A DNA stretch of 64,000 nucleotides. It comes from Streptomyces griseoluteus (GTDB lineage: Bacteria > Actinomycetota > Actinomycetes > Streptomycetales > Streptomycetaceae). The translations under genes and the position numbers were made by a program. The DNA is taken from NCBI RefSeq assembly GCF_004784465.1, contig NZ_SRRU01000004.1, positions 62,001 to 126,000 on the forward strand. The letters run 5' to 3'. Positions 41,735 to 51,010 of this stretch are shown piece by piece (position 1 is the first letter of the stretch; each line of letters opens with the position of its first letter). The notes below the pieces were generated by a model. The model was not told the origin of the DNA and made no database searches. It worked only from the letters and a program-made list of their open reading frames with translations.

Positions 41735-42237
41735 GAGCGCTCGTTCCTTTCCGTTGCACCGCTGGCAACACCGTGGACATCACAACATGTGTGGATCACT
41801 TCACTGTGCGTACCTGTTGGCGCATCACGCCCCCGCGTACGGCGGGGGAACCCCCAGGGATGGAACAACGGCCGCGTCCGACGTGCGGTTCTTCAGACGT
41901 GCGGTTCTTCAGGAGCACGGACACGGCACGGGGGTGGCGAAGTCTGGCGTTTTGCCGTCGCGCGTGTTTCTCTCCGCCTCCGCCACGGGAGGATGGGGCC
42001 CGGTCGTCGGTGGTTATGACGTCCGGGTCCTTCGCCAGGTTCCGGGCGGCCTGTGGCCACCCCTGGACTTCTCTCGAGTACGTACCCCGCACGACCGTGG
42101 TGACGCTCCGTCGAGCAGGGCCAGTCGACCGCAATGACGCTCCACCCGAGGCAGTTTCCAGCCAACTTGCCAGTAGGGCAAGGGGTTCCGGGATATCCCT
42201 CCCGCACCCCACCAACACCAGGAATCCCCGCAGGACA
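41735..42237. other. 503-bp region between divergent genes
   Basis: No convincing gene. Holds a tandem duplication of the 16-mer GACGTGCGGTTCTTCA (41880-41895 and 41896-41911), a GC-rich hairpin near 41830-41850 (CCCCCGC...GCGGGGG), and the inverted repeat CTTGCC-AGTA-GGGCAAG at about 42167-42183 close to the PP2C start. Confidence 0.45.
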
Positions 42238-43734
42238 ATGCTGGACATCCCCTCACGAGTGCGTGTACATGTGGAGACACTGCTGGCGGCGCAGAATCAC
42301 ATGGGGGTTTGCGATGCTTTTCAGCAAGACGCACCGGTCCGAGAGCCGGACGCCATGAACGCCCCGCACCCTCCGAAAGTGGCCGGAATCGATCCCACGG
42401 TTCCCACTCCCGCCCACACTGTCGCGCCCGCACCCCCCGCCCCGGAAGCCGGTCCCGCACCGGACGCCCCGGGAGGCACACCACCCCTCGTAGCCGCCGC
42501 GGAGGCCCCCGGCAGCCTGCTCCAGGACCGGCTGGCCGGCTGGGTCTCCGACCTCACCACTCTTCATGAGCTGACCGAACGGATGTGCCGAACATCCGCC
42601 CTGCCAGCCGCACTTGAGGAACTGCTGCGCGCCGGTGCCGCCCTCGTGGGCGCCCGGCGCGGTCTCGTCGTACTGGAACCCGGCGACGGACTCGGCCCCC
42701 GCAGCACCGTCGGCCTCGGCCTGGGCCGGGCCGATCTCGGCCACATCGAGACCGTCCCGCGCGAGGCGCTGCTGGCCGGTACCGCCGACCTCCTGGCCGA
42801 GCCCGGCCTCGACCCCCGCCACCGCGAGGTCGCCGCCCGCCTCGGTTACGCCGCCAGCCACGCCCTGCCGCTGGCCACCGACAGCACCCGTATCGGCGCC
42901 GCCGTCTGGCTCTACGACGAACCGGCCGCCCCCGACGAACACCACAGACATCTCATCGCGCTCTACCTCCGCCAGACCACCGAGCACCTCGCCCTGCTGC
43001 TGGAGGTGGAGCGCGCCCGCCTGGACACCGCCACCCTCACCGAGGAACTGCTCCCCTCCCGGCTCCCCCGCGTCCCCGGTGTCCAGCTCGCCGTCCGGCA
43101 CCGCACCGGCCCGCGCGGCGGCGGCGACTGGTACGACGCGCTGCCGCTGCCCGACGCCGCCCTCGGCCTCTCCGTCGGCTCCGTCACCGGCAGCGGGCCG
43201 GGCGCCGTCGCCGCGATGGGCCGGCTCCGCGCCTCCCTGCGGGCCTACGCCGTGATGGAGGGCGAGGACCCGGTCGCCGTCCTCTCCGACCTGGAGCTGC
43301 TGCTCCGGCTGACCGAGCCCGCCCGCTCGGCCACCGCCCTGTTCGCCTACTGCGATCCGGCCGCGCGCCGGGTCACCCTGGCCGGTGCCGGGCACAGCCC
43401 GCCGCTGCTCATCGGGGAGCGCCGCACCGAGTACGTCGAGACCTCCCTGTCCGCCCCCCTCGGCATGCTCGCCTGCTGGGAGGCGCCCAGCGTGGAGTTC
43501 GGCGTCCAGTCCGGAGAGACGGTTCTCCTCTACACCGACGGGCTGCTCCGCCGTACCGGCGCGGCCATGGACCGGGCCTTCGCCCGGTTGCACGCGGCCG
43601 CGGCCGCGGTACCGCGCGCCCTGCGGGCCGACCCCGGCGCCGTCGCCGACCACGTCCTCGCCACCCTCCTGCCGGAGGAGGACACCGCCGCTGGCGACGA
43701 GGACGTGGTGCTCCTGGCGGCCCGCTTCGACTGA
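42238..43734 (+). CDS. GAF-PP2C (SpoIIE-type) protein phosphatase
   Basis: A 498-residue regulator. A Pro/Ala-rich N-terminus (about 1-95) leads to a GAF domain (about 115-260, LEELLRAGAALVGARRGLVV and AASHALPLAT) and a SpoIIE/PP2C phosphatase domain (about 275-490): GGGDWYDALPLPDAALGLSV with metal Asp, MGRLRASLRAYAV, VTLAGAGHSPPLLI and VLLYTDGLLRRTG. Such enzymes dephosphorylate anti-sigma antagonists, the partners of the many RsbW-like ATPases in this genome. The early part MLDIPSRVRVHVETLLAAQ looks conserved, so ATG 42238 is chosen. Confidence 0.88.
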   Translation: MLDIPSRVRVHVETLLAAQNHMGVCDAFQQDAPVREPDAMNAPHPPKVAGIDPTVPTPAHTVAPAPPAPEAGPAPDAPGGTPPLVAAAEAPGSLLQDRLAGWVSDLTTLHELTERMCRTSALPAALEELLRAGAALVGARRGLVVLEPGDGLGPRSTVGLGLGRADLGHIETVPREALLAGTADLLAEPGLDPRHREVAARLGYAASHALPLATDSTRIGAAVWLYDEPAAPDEHHRHLIALYLRQTTEHLALLLEVERARLDTATLTEELLPSRLPRVPGVQLAVRHRTGPRGGGDWYDALPLPDAALGLSVGSVTGSGPGAVAAMGRLRASLRAYAVMEGEDPVAVLSDLELLLRLTEPARSATALFAYCDPAARRVTLAGAGHSPPLLIGERRTEYVETSLSAPLGMLACWEAPSVEFGVQSGETVLLYTDGLLRRTGAAMDRAFARLHAAAAAVPRALRADPGAVADHVLATLLPEEDTAAGDEDVVLLAARFD

Positions 43735-43861
43735 GCCCAGGCAGGCACGACCGGTCCGGTTTCGGTACGAACGTACGATGATGGAGGCACCCTCGCTCGG
43801 GCGTGGACGCGAGCGCCGCGTGCCCGCTGGGGGAGATCACACGCCGTACCGAGGAGGATCA

Positions 43862-45325
43862 GTGTCCGACGAGCTCAACGCCGTTACCGACGAGGCCACC
43901 GAGGCCGAGGAGCCCATCAAGCAGCGCAAGAACGGTCTCTACCCCGGTGTCTCCGACGAGCTGGCGGAGAACATGCGCTCCGGCTGGGCCGACACCGAGC
44001 TGCGTGATCTGGAGCCGATCCCGCAGGCCGCCGAGACCGCGCGCCGCCGCGCCGCGCTGTCCGCCCGCTTCCCCGGCGAGCGTCTGGTGATCCCCGCGGG
44101 CAACCTGAAGACCCGCTCGAACGACACCGAGTACGCCTTCCGCGCCGCCACCGAGTACGCCTACCTCACCGGCAACCAGACCGAGGACAGCGTCCTGGTC
44201 CTGGAGCCCACGGCCGACGGTCACCACGCCACCGTCTATCTGCTGCCCCGCTCCGACCGCGAGAACGGCGAGTTCTGGCTGTCCGGCCAGGGCGAGCTGT
44301 GGGTCGGCCGCCGCCACTCGCTGACCGAGTCCGAGGCGCTGTACGGCATCCCGGCCGCCGACGTGCGCGAGCTGGCCGGCAAGCTGCGCGAGGCCACCGG
44401 CCCGGTGCGCGTGGTGCGCGGTCACGACGCCGCGATCGAGGCGGCCCTGACCGACAAGGTCACCGCCGAGCGCGACGAGGAGCTGCGCGTCTTCCTCTCC
44501 GAGGCCCGCCTGGTCAAGGACGAGTTCGAGGTCGCCGAGCTGCAGAAGGCCGTCGACTCCACCGTGCGCGGCTTCGAGGACGTGGTGAAGGTCCTCGACA
44601 AGGCCGAGGCCACCTCGGAGCGCTACATCGAGGGCACCTTCTTCCTCCGCGCGCGCGTGGAGGGCAACGACATCGGCTACGGCTCGATCTGCGCCTCCGG
44701 CGCGCACGCCTGCACCCTGCACTGGGTGCGCAACGACGGCCCGGTCCGCTCCGGCGACCTGCTGCTGCTGGACGCCGGTGTGGAGACCCACACCCTCTAC
44801 ACCGCCGACGTCACCCGCACCCTCCCGGTCGACGGCACCTACACCGACCTCCAGCGCAAGATCTACGACGCGGTGTACGAGGCCCAGGAGGCCGGCATCG
44901 CGGCGGTGAAGCCCGGCGCCAAGTTCCGCGACTTCCACGACGCCTCCCAGCGCGTGCTCACCGAGAAGCTGGTCGAGTGGGGCCTGGTCGAGGGCCCGGT
45001 CGAGCGCGTCCTGGAGCTGGGCCTGCAGCGCCGCTGGACCCTGCACGGCACGGGTCACATGCTCGGCATGGACGTCCACGACTGCGCGGTCGCCCGCACC
45101 GAGGCCTACGTCGACGGCACCCTGGAGCCCGGCATGGTCCTCACCGTCGAGCCCGGCCTGTACTTCCAGGCCGACGACCTGACGGTGCCGGAGGAGTACC
45201 GGGGCGTCGGCGTCCGGATCGAGGACGACATCCTCGTCACCGCCGAGGGCAACCGGAACCTGTCGGCGGGGCTGCCGCGCCGCTCCGACGAGGTCGAGGC
45301 GTGGATGGCGTCGCTCAAGGGCTGA
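43862..45325 (+). CDS. pepP: Xaa-Pro aminopeptidase (aminopeptidase P)
   Basis: A 487-residue M24B metallopeptidase removing N-terminal residues before proline. The N-terminal domain (about 60-210) includes FPGERLVIPAGNLKTRSNDT; the pita-bread catalytic domain carries the dinuclear metal ligands Asp in LLLLDAGVETHTLYTADVTR, His in WTLHGTGHMLGMDVHD, Glu in VLTVEPGLYFQ and GVRIEDDILVT. GTG 43862 follows ACCGAGGAGGATCA. A terminator follows immediately. Confidence 0.93.
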   Translation: MSDELNAVTDEATEAEEPIKQRKNGLYPGVSDELAENMRSGWADTELRDLEPIPQAAETARRRAALSARFPGERLVIPAGNLKTRSNDTEYAFRAATEYAYLTGNQTEDSVLVLEPTADGHHATVYLLPRSDRENGEFWLSGQGELWVGRRHSLTESEALYGIPAADVRELAGKLREATGPVRVVRGHDAAIEAALTDKVTAERDEELRVFLSEARLVKDEFEVAELQKAVDSTVRGFEDVVKVLDKAEATSERYIEGTFFLRARVEGNDIGYGSICASGAHACTLHWVRNDGPVRSGDLLLLDAGVETHTLYTADVTRTLPVDGTYTDLQRKIYDAVYEAQEAGIAAVKPGAKFRDFHDASQRVLTEKLVEWGLVEGPVERVLELGLQRRWTLHGTGHMLGMDVHDCAVARTEAYVDGTLEPGMVLTVEPGLYFQADDLTVPEEYRGVGVRIEDDILVTAEGNRNLSAGLPRRSDEVEAWMASLKG

Positions 45326-45335
45326 CGACACGACG

Positions 45336-45362
45336 AAGGGCCGGGCATCGTGCCCGGCCCTT
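45336..45362 (+). terminator. Terminator after pepP
   Basis: AAGGGCCGGGCA (45336-45347) pairs perfectly with TGCCCGGCCCTT (45351-45362) followed by TTTGTG: a classical intrinsic terminator between convergent genes. Confidence 0.85.
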
Positions 45363-45376
45363 TTGTGAAGGACCCC

Positions 45377-45826
45377 TCACGCCGTGAGCAGCGAGGGGTC
45401 CTTCTTCCACTTCAGGATCTTGTCGAAGCTGATCACGGTGCCCGTGCGGCCCGGCCGGGCGCCGATGTGGACGTGGTCGGCCAGCTCCCGAATCAGACAC
45501 AGGCCCCGGCCGTCCTCGGCGTCCACACGGGCCATCCGGATGTCCGGGGCGGGAGCGGACGGGACACCGGGGCCCGAGTCGGCCACCTCGATGCGGCACT
45601 TCTCGCCGTCCAGATAGGCCGTCACCCGGTACGCCTCGGTGTGCCCCCCACGCGCGGTCCCGCCGTGCTCGACGGCGTTGGCGCACGCCTCGGTGAGGGC
45701 CACGGAGATGTCGTACGAGACGTCGGGGTCGACACCGGCCGTCTCCATGGTGCCGATCAGCAGCCGGCGGGCGAGCGGGACGCTCGCGGCATCGCGGCGC
45801 AGATGGAGTGACCACCAGATGCTCAT
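45377..45826 (-). CDS. RsbW-like anti-sigma regulatory ATPase
   Basis: A 149-residue GHKL ATPase closely resembling anti-sigma serine kinases: SIWWSLHLRRDAASVPLARR, N-box ISVALTEACANAVEHGGTA, G1 IEVADSGPGVPSAP, G2 EDGRGLCLIRELADHVHIGA, GTVISFDKI. Likely to phosphorylate an anti-sigma antagonist or to bind a sigma factor; none is adjacent. A convergent terminator (45336-45362) ends its transcript too. Confidence 0.85.
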   Translation of the reverse strand: MSIWWSLHLRRDAASVPLARRLLIGTMETAGVDPDVSYDISVALTEACANAVEHGGTARGGHTEAYRVTAYLDGEKCRIEVADSGPGVPSAPAPDIRMARVDAEDGRGLCLIRELADHVHIGARPGRTGTVISFDKILKWKKDPSLLTA

Positions 45827-46033
45827 GCTCCAGCCTCCTGGCCGCGGCTCGACATACCGTTACCTATTGCCGTGCGTGAGCGCCCGTAAGCCCTCAAGTG
45901 ACGTGATGCCGCCCATATGGTCGATGTGCGCCGGGACGAATCGGGGTATGAGGTACGGCCGTCGCCGCAGCGCGCGTCCCGGCGGTGGCGCGATCCGGCG
46001 GCCCTGCCTCGGGGGTGCGGCGGGCGCAGTGCG

Positions 46034-46894
46034 ATGATGAGCCCCGCCATGAGTGCCCCCCGTCCGCGCACGGCGCGACCCGGACCCCGCGTCCGGCTGC
46101 TGCGGGCCGCGGTCTTCGCCGCGGTCTGTGTCGTGCTGGCCGCCGCCGGGCACACCACGGCCTCCTGCGCGAACGTCCCGCTGTGGACACTGGGCGCCGG
46201 GTTCGCGGGGTCCCTGCTGGTCATGGCGCCGCTCGCCGGACGGGCCCGGTCGGTGCCCGCCATCGCGGCCCTCCTCGCCCTCTGCCAGGTCGCCCTGCAC
46301 ACGCTGTTCGGCCTCGGCCAGCACACCGCGCAGCCCATGGCGTCCCTGGGCACCGCGCATTCCGGCGCGGCCGACGACGAGATGGTCCAGCGGGCCGCGC
46401 AACTGCTGTGCGGGTCCGGCCCGGCCACCCTGACCCCCGGCCAGGCCTACCGTCTGTTGCTCGACGCCCGCCTCATCGACGCCTCGGGCCGCTTCACCGG
46501 GCACGCGGCGACCGGCGGACACGCCTCCGGTATGGCCGGCTCCCCGGCCGGCCCGGTGCCGTCGGCGCTCTCACTGCTCTCGCTGCCGATGCTTCTCGGC
46601 CACCTCCTCGCGGCGCTCGCCCTGGGCTGGCTGCTGCGCCGGGGCGACCTGGCCGTGCTGCGGCTGGTCGAGCTGTCGACGCACGGGGTCGCGGAGGGCG
46701 CACTCGTGCGCTCCCTGCGCGCCGCGCTCGCGCTGACCCGCGCCCTGTACGCCGGGCTGCTGCCCGCGGCCGGGCCCGCCCCGCGCCTGCGCCGCACCGA
46801 GCGGGACGAGGCGCCGGTCCCGCAGGCCGCCGCGCTCCAGCACTCGGTGATCCGGCGCGGCCCGCCCGCCGACGCGTTCCGTCTCGCCGCCTGA
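46034..46894 (+). CDS. Multi-pass membrane protein before the copper genes
   Basis: A 286-residue membrane protein (ATG 46034, or MSAPRP at 46049). Hydrophobic segments: LLRAAVFAAVCVVLAAAGHT, LWTLGAGFAGSLLVMAPLAG, VPAIAALLALCQVALHTLFG, and further ones near LSLLSLPMLLGHLLAALALG. A His-rich loop (HTLFGLGQHTAQPM, HSGAAD, GHAATGGHASGM) could bind metal. Its place directly before the YcnI gene supports a role in copper handling, but that is inference. Confidence 0.72.
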   Translation: MMSPAMSAPRPRTARPGPRVRLLRAAVFAAVCVVLAAAGHTTASCANVPLWTLGAGFAGSLLVMAPLAGRARSVPAIAALLALCQVALHTLFGLGQHTAQPMASLGTAHSGAADDEMVQRAAQLLCGSGPATLTPGQAYRLLLDARLIDASGRFTGHAATGGHASGMAGSPAGPVPSALSLLSLPMLLGHLLAALALGWLLRRGDLAVLRLVELSTHGVAEGALVRSLRAALALTRALYAGLLPAAGPAPRLRRTERDEAPVPQAAALQHSVIRRGPPADAFRLAA

Positions 46895-47040
46895 CGCGAC
46901 CACCGCTCCCGTTCGTACGAGGAGGGGAGGGGCCGCCGTCACGCGGCACGCGCGTGTGCGCCTCTCCTACGCGCCCCGCGCACCCCTCACCGTCACCGGG
47001 CTCAGCACCGGATCTCGCTCAAGAGCGGAGTTTTCCCAGC

Positions 47041-47787
47041 ATGCAGATCTCCCGTACCGCCTCCCGTGTCACCGCCGCCGTCGCCGTGGCGGGCGCGACC
47101 GTCCTCGCCGTGTCGGTCCCCGCCTTCGCGCACGTCTCCGTGCAGCCGGAGGGCACGGCGGCCAAGGGCGGCTACGCCACCGTCGACTTCAAGGTGCCCA
47201 ACGAGCGCGACAACGCCTCCACCACCGAGGTCGAGGTCAACCTCCCCGCCGACCACCCGCTGGCTTCCGTCATGCCGCAGCCGGTGCCCGGCTGGAGCGT
47301 GAAGGTGACCAAGTCCAAGCTGGACAAGCCGTTGACCGTGCACGGCGAGAAGATCGGCGAGGCCGTCACCAAGGTGACCTGGACCGCCGACGGCAAGGGC
47401 ATCCAGCCCGGCTACTTCCAGAAGTTCCCGCTCTCGCTGGGCGCGCTGCCGGAGGACACCGACCAGCTCGTCTTCAAGGCGATCCAGACGTACTCCAACA
47501 AGGAGGTCGTCCGCTGGATCGAGGTGCCGCAGGAGGGCCAGGACGAGCCGGAGAACCCGGCCCCGACGCTGGCGCTGTCCGCCGCTACCGACGACCACCA
47601 CGGCACGGCCGCTGCCGCCGATGACGACGCCAAGGGCGGCGACAAGGACGACGCCCACCAGGAGGCGGCCGCCGACTCCGACGGCGGCACCGACACCACC
47701 GCCCGCGTGCTCGGCATCGTCGGCATCGTGATCGGCGTGGCGGGCGTGGCCTACGGCGTCCTCGCGGGCCGCCGCCGCACCGCCTGA
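47041..47787 (+). CDS. YcnI-type copper-binding exported protein
   Basis: A 248-residue membrane-anchored exported protein. After the signal peptide (VTAAVAVAGATVLAVSVPAFA) the mature form starts HVSVQPEG, giving the N-terminal His of the YcnI copper brace. The DUF1775 domain runs to about 175 (PGWSVKVTKSKLDKP, GIQPGYFQKFPLSLGALP). An Asp/His-rich linker (DDHHGTAAAADDDAKGGDKD) and a C-terminal membrane helix (LGIVGIVIGVAGVAYGVLAG) follow. It probably binds Cu(II) outside the membrane and passes it to the following proteins. Confidence 0.9.
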   Translation: MQISRTASRVTAAVAVAGATVLAVSVPAFAHVSVQPEGTAAKGGYATVDFKVPNERDNASTTEVEVNLPADHPLASVMPQPVPGWSVKVTKSKLDKPLTVHGEKIGEAVTKVTWTADGKGIQPGYFQKFPLSLGALPEDTDQLVFKAIQTYSNKEVVRWIEVPQEGQDEPENPAPTLALSAATDDHHGTAAAADDDAKGGDKDDAHQEAAADSDGGTDTTARVLGIVGIVIGVAGVAYGVLAGRRRTA

Positions 47788-47800
47788 CCTCAACTGATCC

Positions 47801-47845
47801 GCGCGCACCGGGGCCTTGCCCGCCCGGTACGGCCCCGGTGCGCGC
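47801..47845 (+). terminator. 15-bp hairpin between ycnI and sco genes
   Basis: GCGCGCACCGGGGCC (47801-47815) pairs perfectly with GGCCCCGGTGCGCGC (47831-47845), 15-nt loop. It lies inside the co-directional copper cluster, so it acts as partial terminator, attenuator or mRNA end that sets the ratio of YcnI to the downstream genes. Confidence 0.7.
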
Positions 47846-47876
47846 GGGAGTCATCGACCCCCCGGGACATCTCTCC

Positions 47877-48551
47877 ATGCTCTCTCCGCTTGCTCCGCGC
47901 AAGAAGACCCTGGCCGCGGCCGCGCTGCTGGCCGCCGCCGCCTTCACCCTGTCCGCCTGCGGCAGCGGTGACGACTCCGCCTCCTCGCCCGTCTCCGTGG
48001 TCTCCGAGGAGGGCGGCTCCGACAAGGCCGCCACTGTCCTCGACCAGCCGTTCGCCAAGCCCGACCTGGTCCTCACCGACACCCACGGCAAGAAGTACGA
48101 CCTGCGGGCCGAGACCAAGGGCCACCCGACGCTCGTCTACTTCGGCTACACCCACTGCCCCGATGTGTGTCCCACGACGATGAGCAACATCGCCGTCGCC
48201 ATGAAGGCGCTGCCCAAGTCCGAGCAGGACGACCTGCGCGTCGTCTTCGTCACCACCGACCCCGGCCGCGACACCCCGGCCGAGCTGGGCACCTGGCTCA
48301 AGAGCATCGACTCGCGCTTCACCGGCCTGACCGGCGACTTCGCCACCATCCAGGCGGGCGCCCGCTCGCTCGGCATCTCGGTCGAGCCGACCAGCAAGGA
48401 CAAGAACGGCAAGACCGTCTCCGTCCACGGCACCCAGGTCATCGCCTTCTCCCCGAAGACGAACGGCGGCTACGTCCTCTACGGCGAGGAGGCCACCGTC
48501 GACGACTGGACCAAGGACCTGCCCAAGCTCGTGCGCGGGGCGAAGCCGTGA
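47877..48551 (+). CDS. sco: Sco/SenC copper chaperone lipoprotein
   Basis: A 224-residue lipoprotein (lipobox FTLSAC near 30). Thioredoxin-fold Sco domain with the Cu ligands Cys-x3-Cys in THCPDVCPTTMSN and His in TVSVHGTQVIAF. Sco proteins deliver copper to the CuA site of cytochrome oxidase and, in Streptomyces lividans, to the DtpA/GlxA copper enzymes. ATG 47877 is chosen; its stop overlaps the next start (GTGA at 48548). Confidence 0.93.
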   Translation: MLSPLAPRKKTLAAAALLAAAAFTLSACGSGDDSASSPVSVVSEEGGSDKAATVLDQPFAKPDLVLTDTHGKKYDLRAETKGHPTLVYFGYTHCPDVCPTTMSNIAVAMKALPKSEQDDLRVVFVTTDPGRDTPAELGTWLKSIDSRFTGLTGDFATIQAGARSLGISVEPTSKDKNGKTVSVHGTQVIAFSPKTNGGYVLYGEEATVDDWTKDLPKLVRGAKP

Positions 48552-49000
48552 AGCGGGCCGCACTGCCCGTCACCGCCCTCGCAGCCGCCCTCGCCCTCGC
48601 GGGGTGCGGCTCCGGCCAGGGGGCCGGCGAGCCCGAGCTGTCGGTGAGCGCCACCTACATGCCCCAGCCGGTCGCCGCCGACATGGCCGCCGGCTTCCTC
48701 ACCGTCACCAACAGGGGTGGCGAGCAGGACGAGCTGACCTCGGTCAGCAGCGACATCGGCCGGGTCACCATGCACAGCACCAGCGGCGGCACCATGGCCG
48801 AGCGCACCTCCTTCGCGGTGCCCGCGCACGGCCGGCTCGTCTTCCGAAGCGGCGGCAACCACCTGATGTTCGAGCAGCTCAAGCAGAAGCCGCGCCAGGG
48901 CCAGACCGTCAAGCTCAAGCTGGGCTTCGCCAGGTCCGGCCCGCTCACCGTCGAGATGCCGGTGCGGTCCGCCACGTACAACCCGTCGACCGGACACTGA
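48548..49000 (+). CDS. PCuAC copper chaperone lipoprotein (ECuC-like)
   Basis: A 150-residue lipoprotein (lipobox ALAGC). PCuAC domain with the Cu(I) ligands of the H(M)x10MxHxM type: VTMHSTSGGTMAER, then GGNHLMFEQLKQ. It hands copper to Sco. In S. lividans the equivalent (ECuC) lies in the same order between sco and the CopC/D gene. Translationally coupled to sco. Confidence 0.9.
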   Translation: MKRAALPVTALAAALALAGCGSGQGAGEPELSVSATYMPQPVAADMAAGFLTVTNRGGEQDELTSVSSDIGRVTMHSTSGGTMAERTSFAVPAHGRLVFRSGGNHLMFEQLKQKPRQGQTVKLKLGFARSGPLTVEMPVRSATYNPSTGH

Positions 49001-49013
49001 GGGAGGGACCACC

Positions 49014-51002
49014 TTGACGCGGACCATCACCCCCCGGCTGCGCACCCTGGTACTGCTGCTCCTCGCCGTCACCGGCGCGCTGTTTGCGGGCGCCGCGCCC
49101 GCCTCCGCGCACGCCGCGCTGACCGGCAGCGACCCCGCGCAGGGGGTGGTGGTCGACCGGGCCCCCACCCAGATCTCGCTCACCTTCTCCGAGCAGGTGG
49201 CGATGGGCGACAACTCGCTGCGCGTGCTCGACCCCAAGGGCAAGCCGGTCCAGTCCGGCGAACCGGCGAACGTCAGCGGCACCACCTACGCGGTCCGGCT
49301 GCACGCCGGGCTGGCGGACGGCACCTACACCGTCGCCTACCAGGTGGTCTCGGCCGACAGCCACCCCGTCGCCGGGGCCTACACCTTCTCCATCGGCGCG
49401 CCCTCGCGCACGGTCGTCTCCGACACCGGGGCGGGCGCGGGCAGCGGGCCCGTCGGCTGGCTGTACGCCGTCGGGCGGTACCTGTCCTACGCGGGCTTCA
49501 TCGTGCTGGCCGGCGGCGCCGCCTTCGTGCTGGCCTGCTGGCGGCAGGGCGCGGGGGTACGGGCGCTGCAGCGGCTCGTGGTCGGGGGGTGGCTGACGCT
49601 CACCGCGGCCACGCTGGGGCTGCTGCTGCTCCGGGGCTCGTACACCTCCTCCGGCAAGCTCAGCGACGTCTTCGACCTCGACCTGCTCGGGCAGGTGCTC
49701 CAGACCAAGACCGGGGCCGCGCTGGTCTCCCGGCTGCTGCTGCTCGCCGCCGCCGCGCTGTTCGTCGCGGTGCTCTTCGGGGCGTACGCGCGGCGGGAAG
49801 AAGAGGAGGGGGCCGACGAGGACGCGGCCGCCGAGCGCCGTGACCTGGGCTTCGGGCTCGCCATCGGCGGGATCGTCGTCGGGGCCGGGCTCGCGGCGAG
49901 CTGGGCGATGGCCGAGCACGCGTCCACCGGGCTCCAGCCGGGTATCGCCATGCCGGTCGACATCGTGCATCTGCTCGCCGTCGCCTGCTGGTTCGGCGGA
50001 CTGACCGCGCTGCTCGTCGCCCTGTACCGGGCGCCCGCCGACACCCCGCTCGGTACGGATGCGGTGCGGCGCTTCTCCCGGCTGGCCTTCGGCTCCGTTC
50101 TGGCCCTGGTCGCCACCGGTGTCTACCAGTCCTGGCGTCAGCTCGGCTCGTGGTCGGCCTTCACCGACACCCGGTACGGGCAGTTGCTGTTGGTCAAGCT
50201 GGGGCTTGTCGCGGTCATGGTGGGACTGGCGTGGATCTCCCGGCGGTGGACGGGCAGGCTCGCGGACGGGGGTACGGCTGAAGAGGCGTCCGAGGCAGCC
50301 GCGGATGCCCCGCCGGCCGAGACGGAGGTGCAGGCGCCCCTGGCCGCCACCGTGCCGTCCGGTGCTGCCGTCACCGAGGCCGCAGAAGCCCGGCCGACGG
50401 AGGGTGAGAATCCCGCCGACCCCGGCCGGGCCGCGCAGCTCGCTCGGCAGCGGGCCGCCGTCGAGACCGCACGGCGCAAGCGGGTGCGGGATGCCGACCC
50501 GAGCCGGGCCGGGCTGCGTCGGTCGGTGCTGGCGGAGGCCGGCGTCGCCGTTGTGCTGCTCGCGGTGACCACCGCGCTCACGCAGACCGAGCCGGGCCGT
50601 ACCGAGCAGGAGGCCAGGGCGGCCACGGCTCCGGCCGCGAGTTCCCCGGCCGACACCTCCGGCGCCCTCACCCTGGACATGCCCTTCGACACCGGCGGCA
50701 AGAACGGCAAGGGCCTGGTCCGGATCGACCTCGACCCCGCCCGCGTCGGCGCCAACGAGATGCATCTGTACGTCCAGCGGCCCGACGGCCGCCCGTACGA
50801 CATCCCCGAGGTGAAGGTCGCCCTCACCCTGAAGGCGAAGAAGATCGGCCCGCTCCCGGTGGCGCCGGAACACATCACCACCGGCCACTGGGCGGCGAAC
50901 GGTGTCCAGGTCCCCATGGCGGGAGACTGGGAGGTCGCCGTCACCGTACGGACCTCCGACATCGACCAGGTGACCGTCTCCAAGAACGCGCAGATCGGCT
51001 GA
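49014..51002 (+). CDS. CopC-CopD fusion copper transport protein
   Basis: A 662-residue protein. Signal peptide, mature N-terminus HAALTGSDPAQG (copper-ligand His), CopC domain to about 125 (ISLTFSEQV, ADSHPVAGAYTFSI), then the CopD membrane domain with about eight helices (YLSYAGFIVLAGGAAFVLA, VDIVHLLAVACWFGGLTALL), an Ala/Glu-rich cytoplasmic stretch, one more helix and a C-terminal exported YtkA-like domain of about 130 residues. TTG 49014 follows GGGAGGGACCACC. It probably moves or buffers copper across the membrane for DtpA and partners. Confidence 0.9.
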   Translation: MTRTITPRLRTLVLLLLAVTGALFAGAAPASAHAALTGSDPAQGVVVDRAPTQISLTFSEQVAMGDNSLRVLDPKGKPVQSGEPANVSGTTYAVRLHAGLADGTYTVAYQVVSADSHPVAGAYTFSIGAPSRTVVSDTGAGAGSGPVGWLYAVGRYLSYAGFIVLAGGAAFVLACWRQGAGVRALQRLVVGGWLTLTAATLGLLLLRGSYTSSGKLSDVFDLDLLGQVLQTKTGAALVSRLLLLAAAALFVAVLFGAYARREEEEGADEDAAAERRDLGFGLAIGGIVVGAGLAASWAMAEHASTGLQPGIAMPVDIVHLLAVACWFGGLTALLVALYRAPADTPLGTDAVRRFSRLAFGSVLALVATGVYQSWRQLGSWSAFTDTRYGQLLLVKLGLVAVMVGLAWISRRWTGRLADGGTAEEASEAAADAPPAETEVQAPLAATVPSGAAVTEAAEARPTEGENPADPGRAAQLARQRAAVETARRKRVRDADPSRAGLRRSVLAEAGVAVVLLAVTTALTQTEPGRTEQEARAATAPAASSPADTSGALTLDMPFDTGGKNGKGLVRIDLDPARVGANEMHLYVQRPDGRPYDIPEVKVALTLKAKKIGPLPVAPEHITTGHWAANGVQVPMAGDWEVAVTVRTSDIDQVTVSKNAQIG

Positions 51003-51010
51003 ACCGCACC

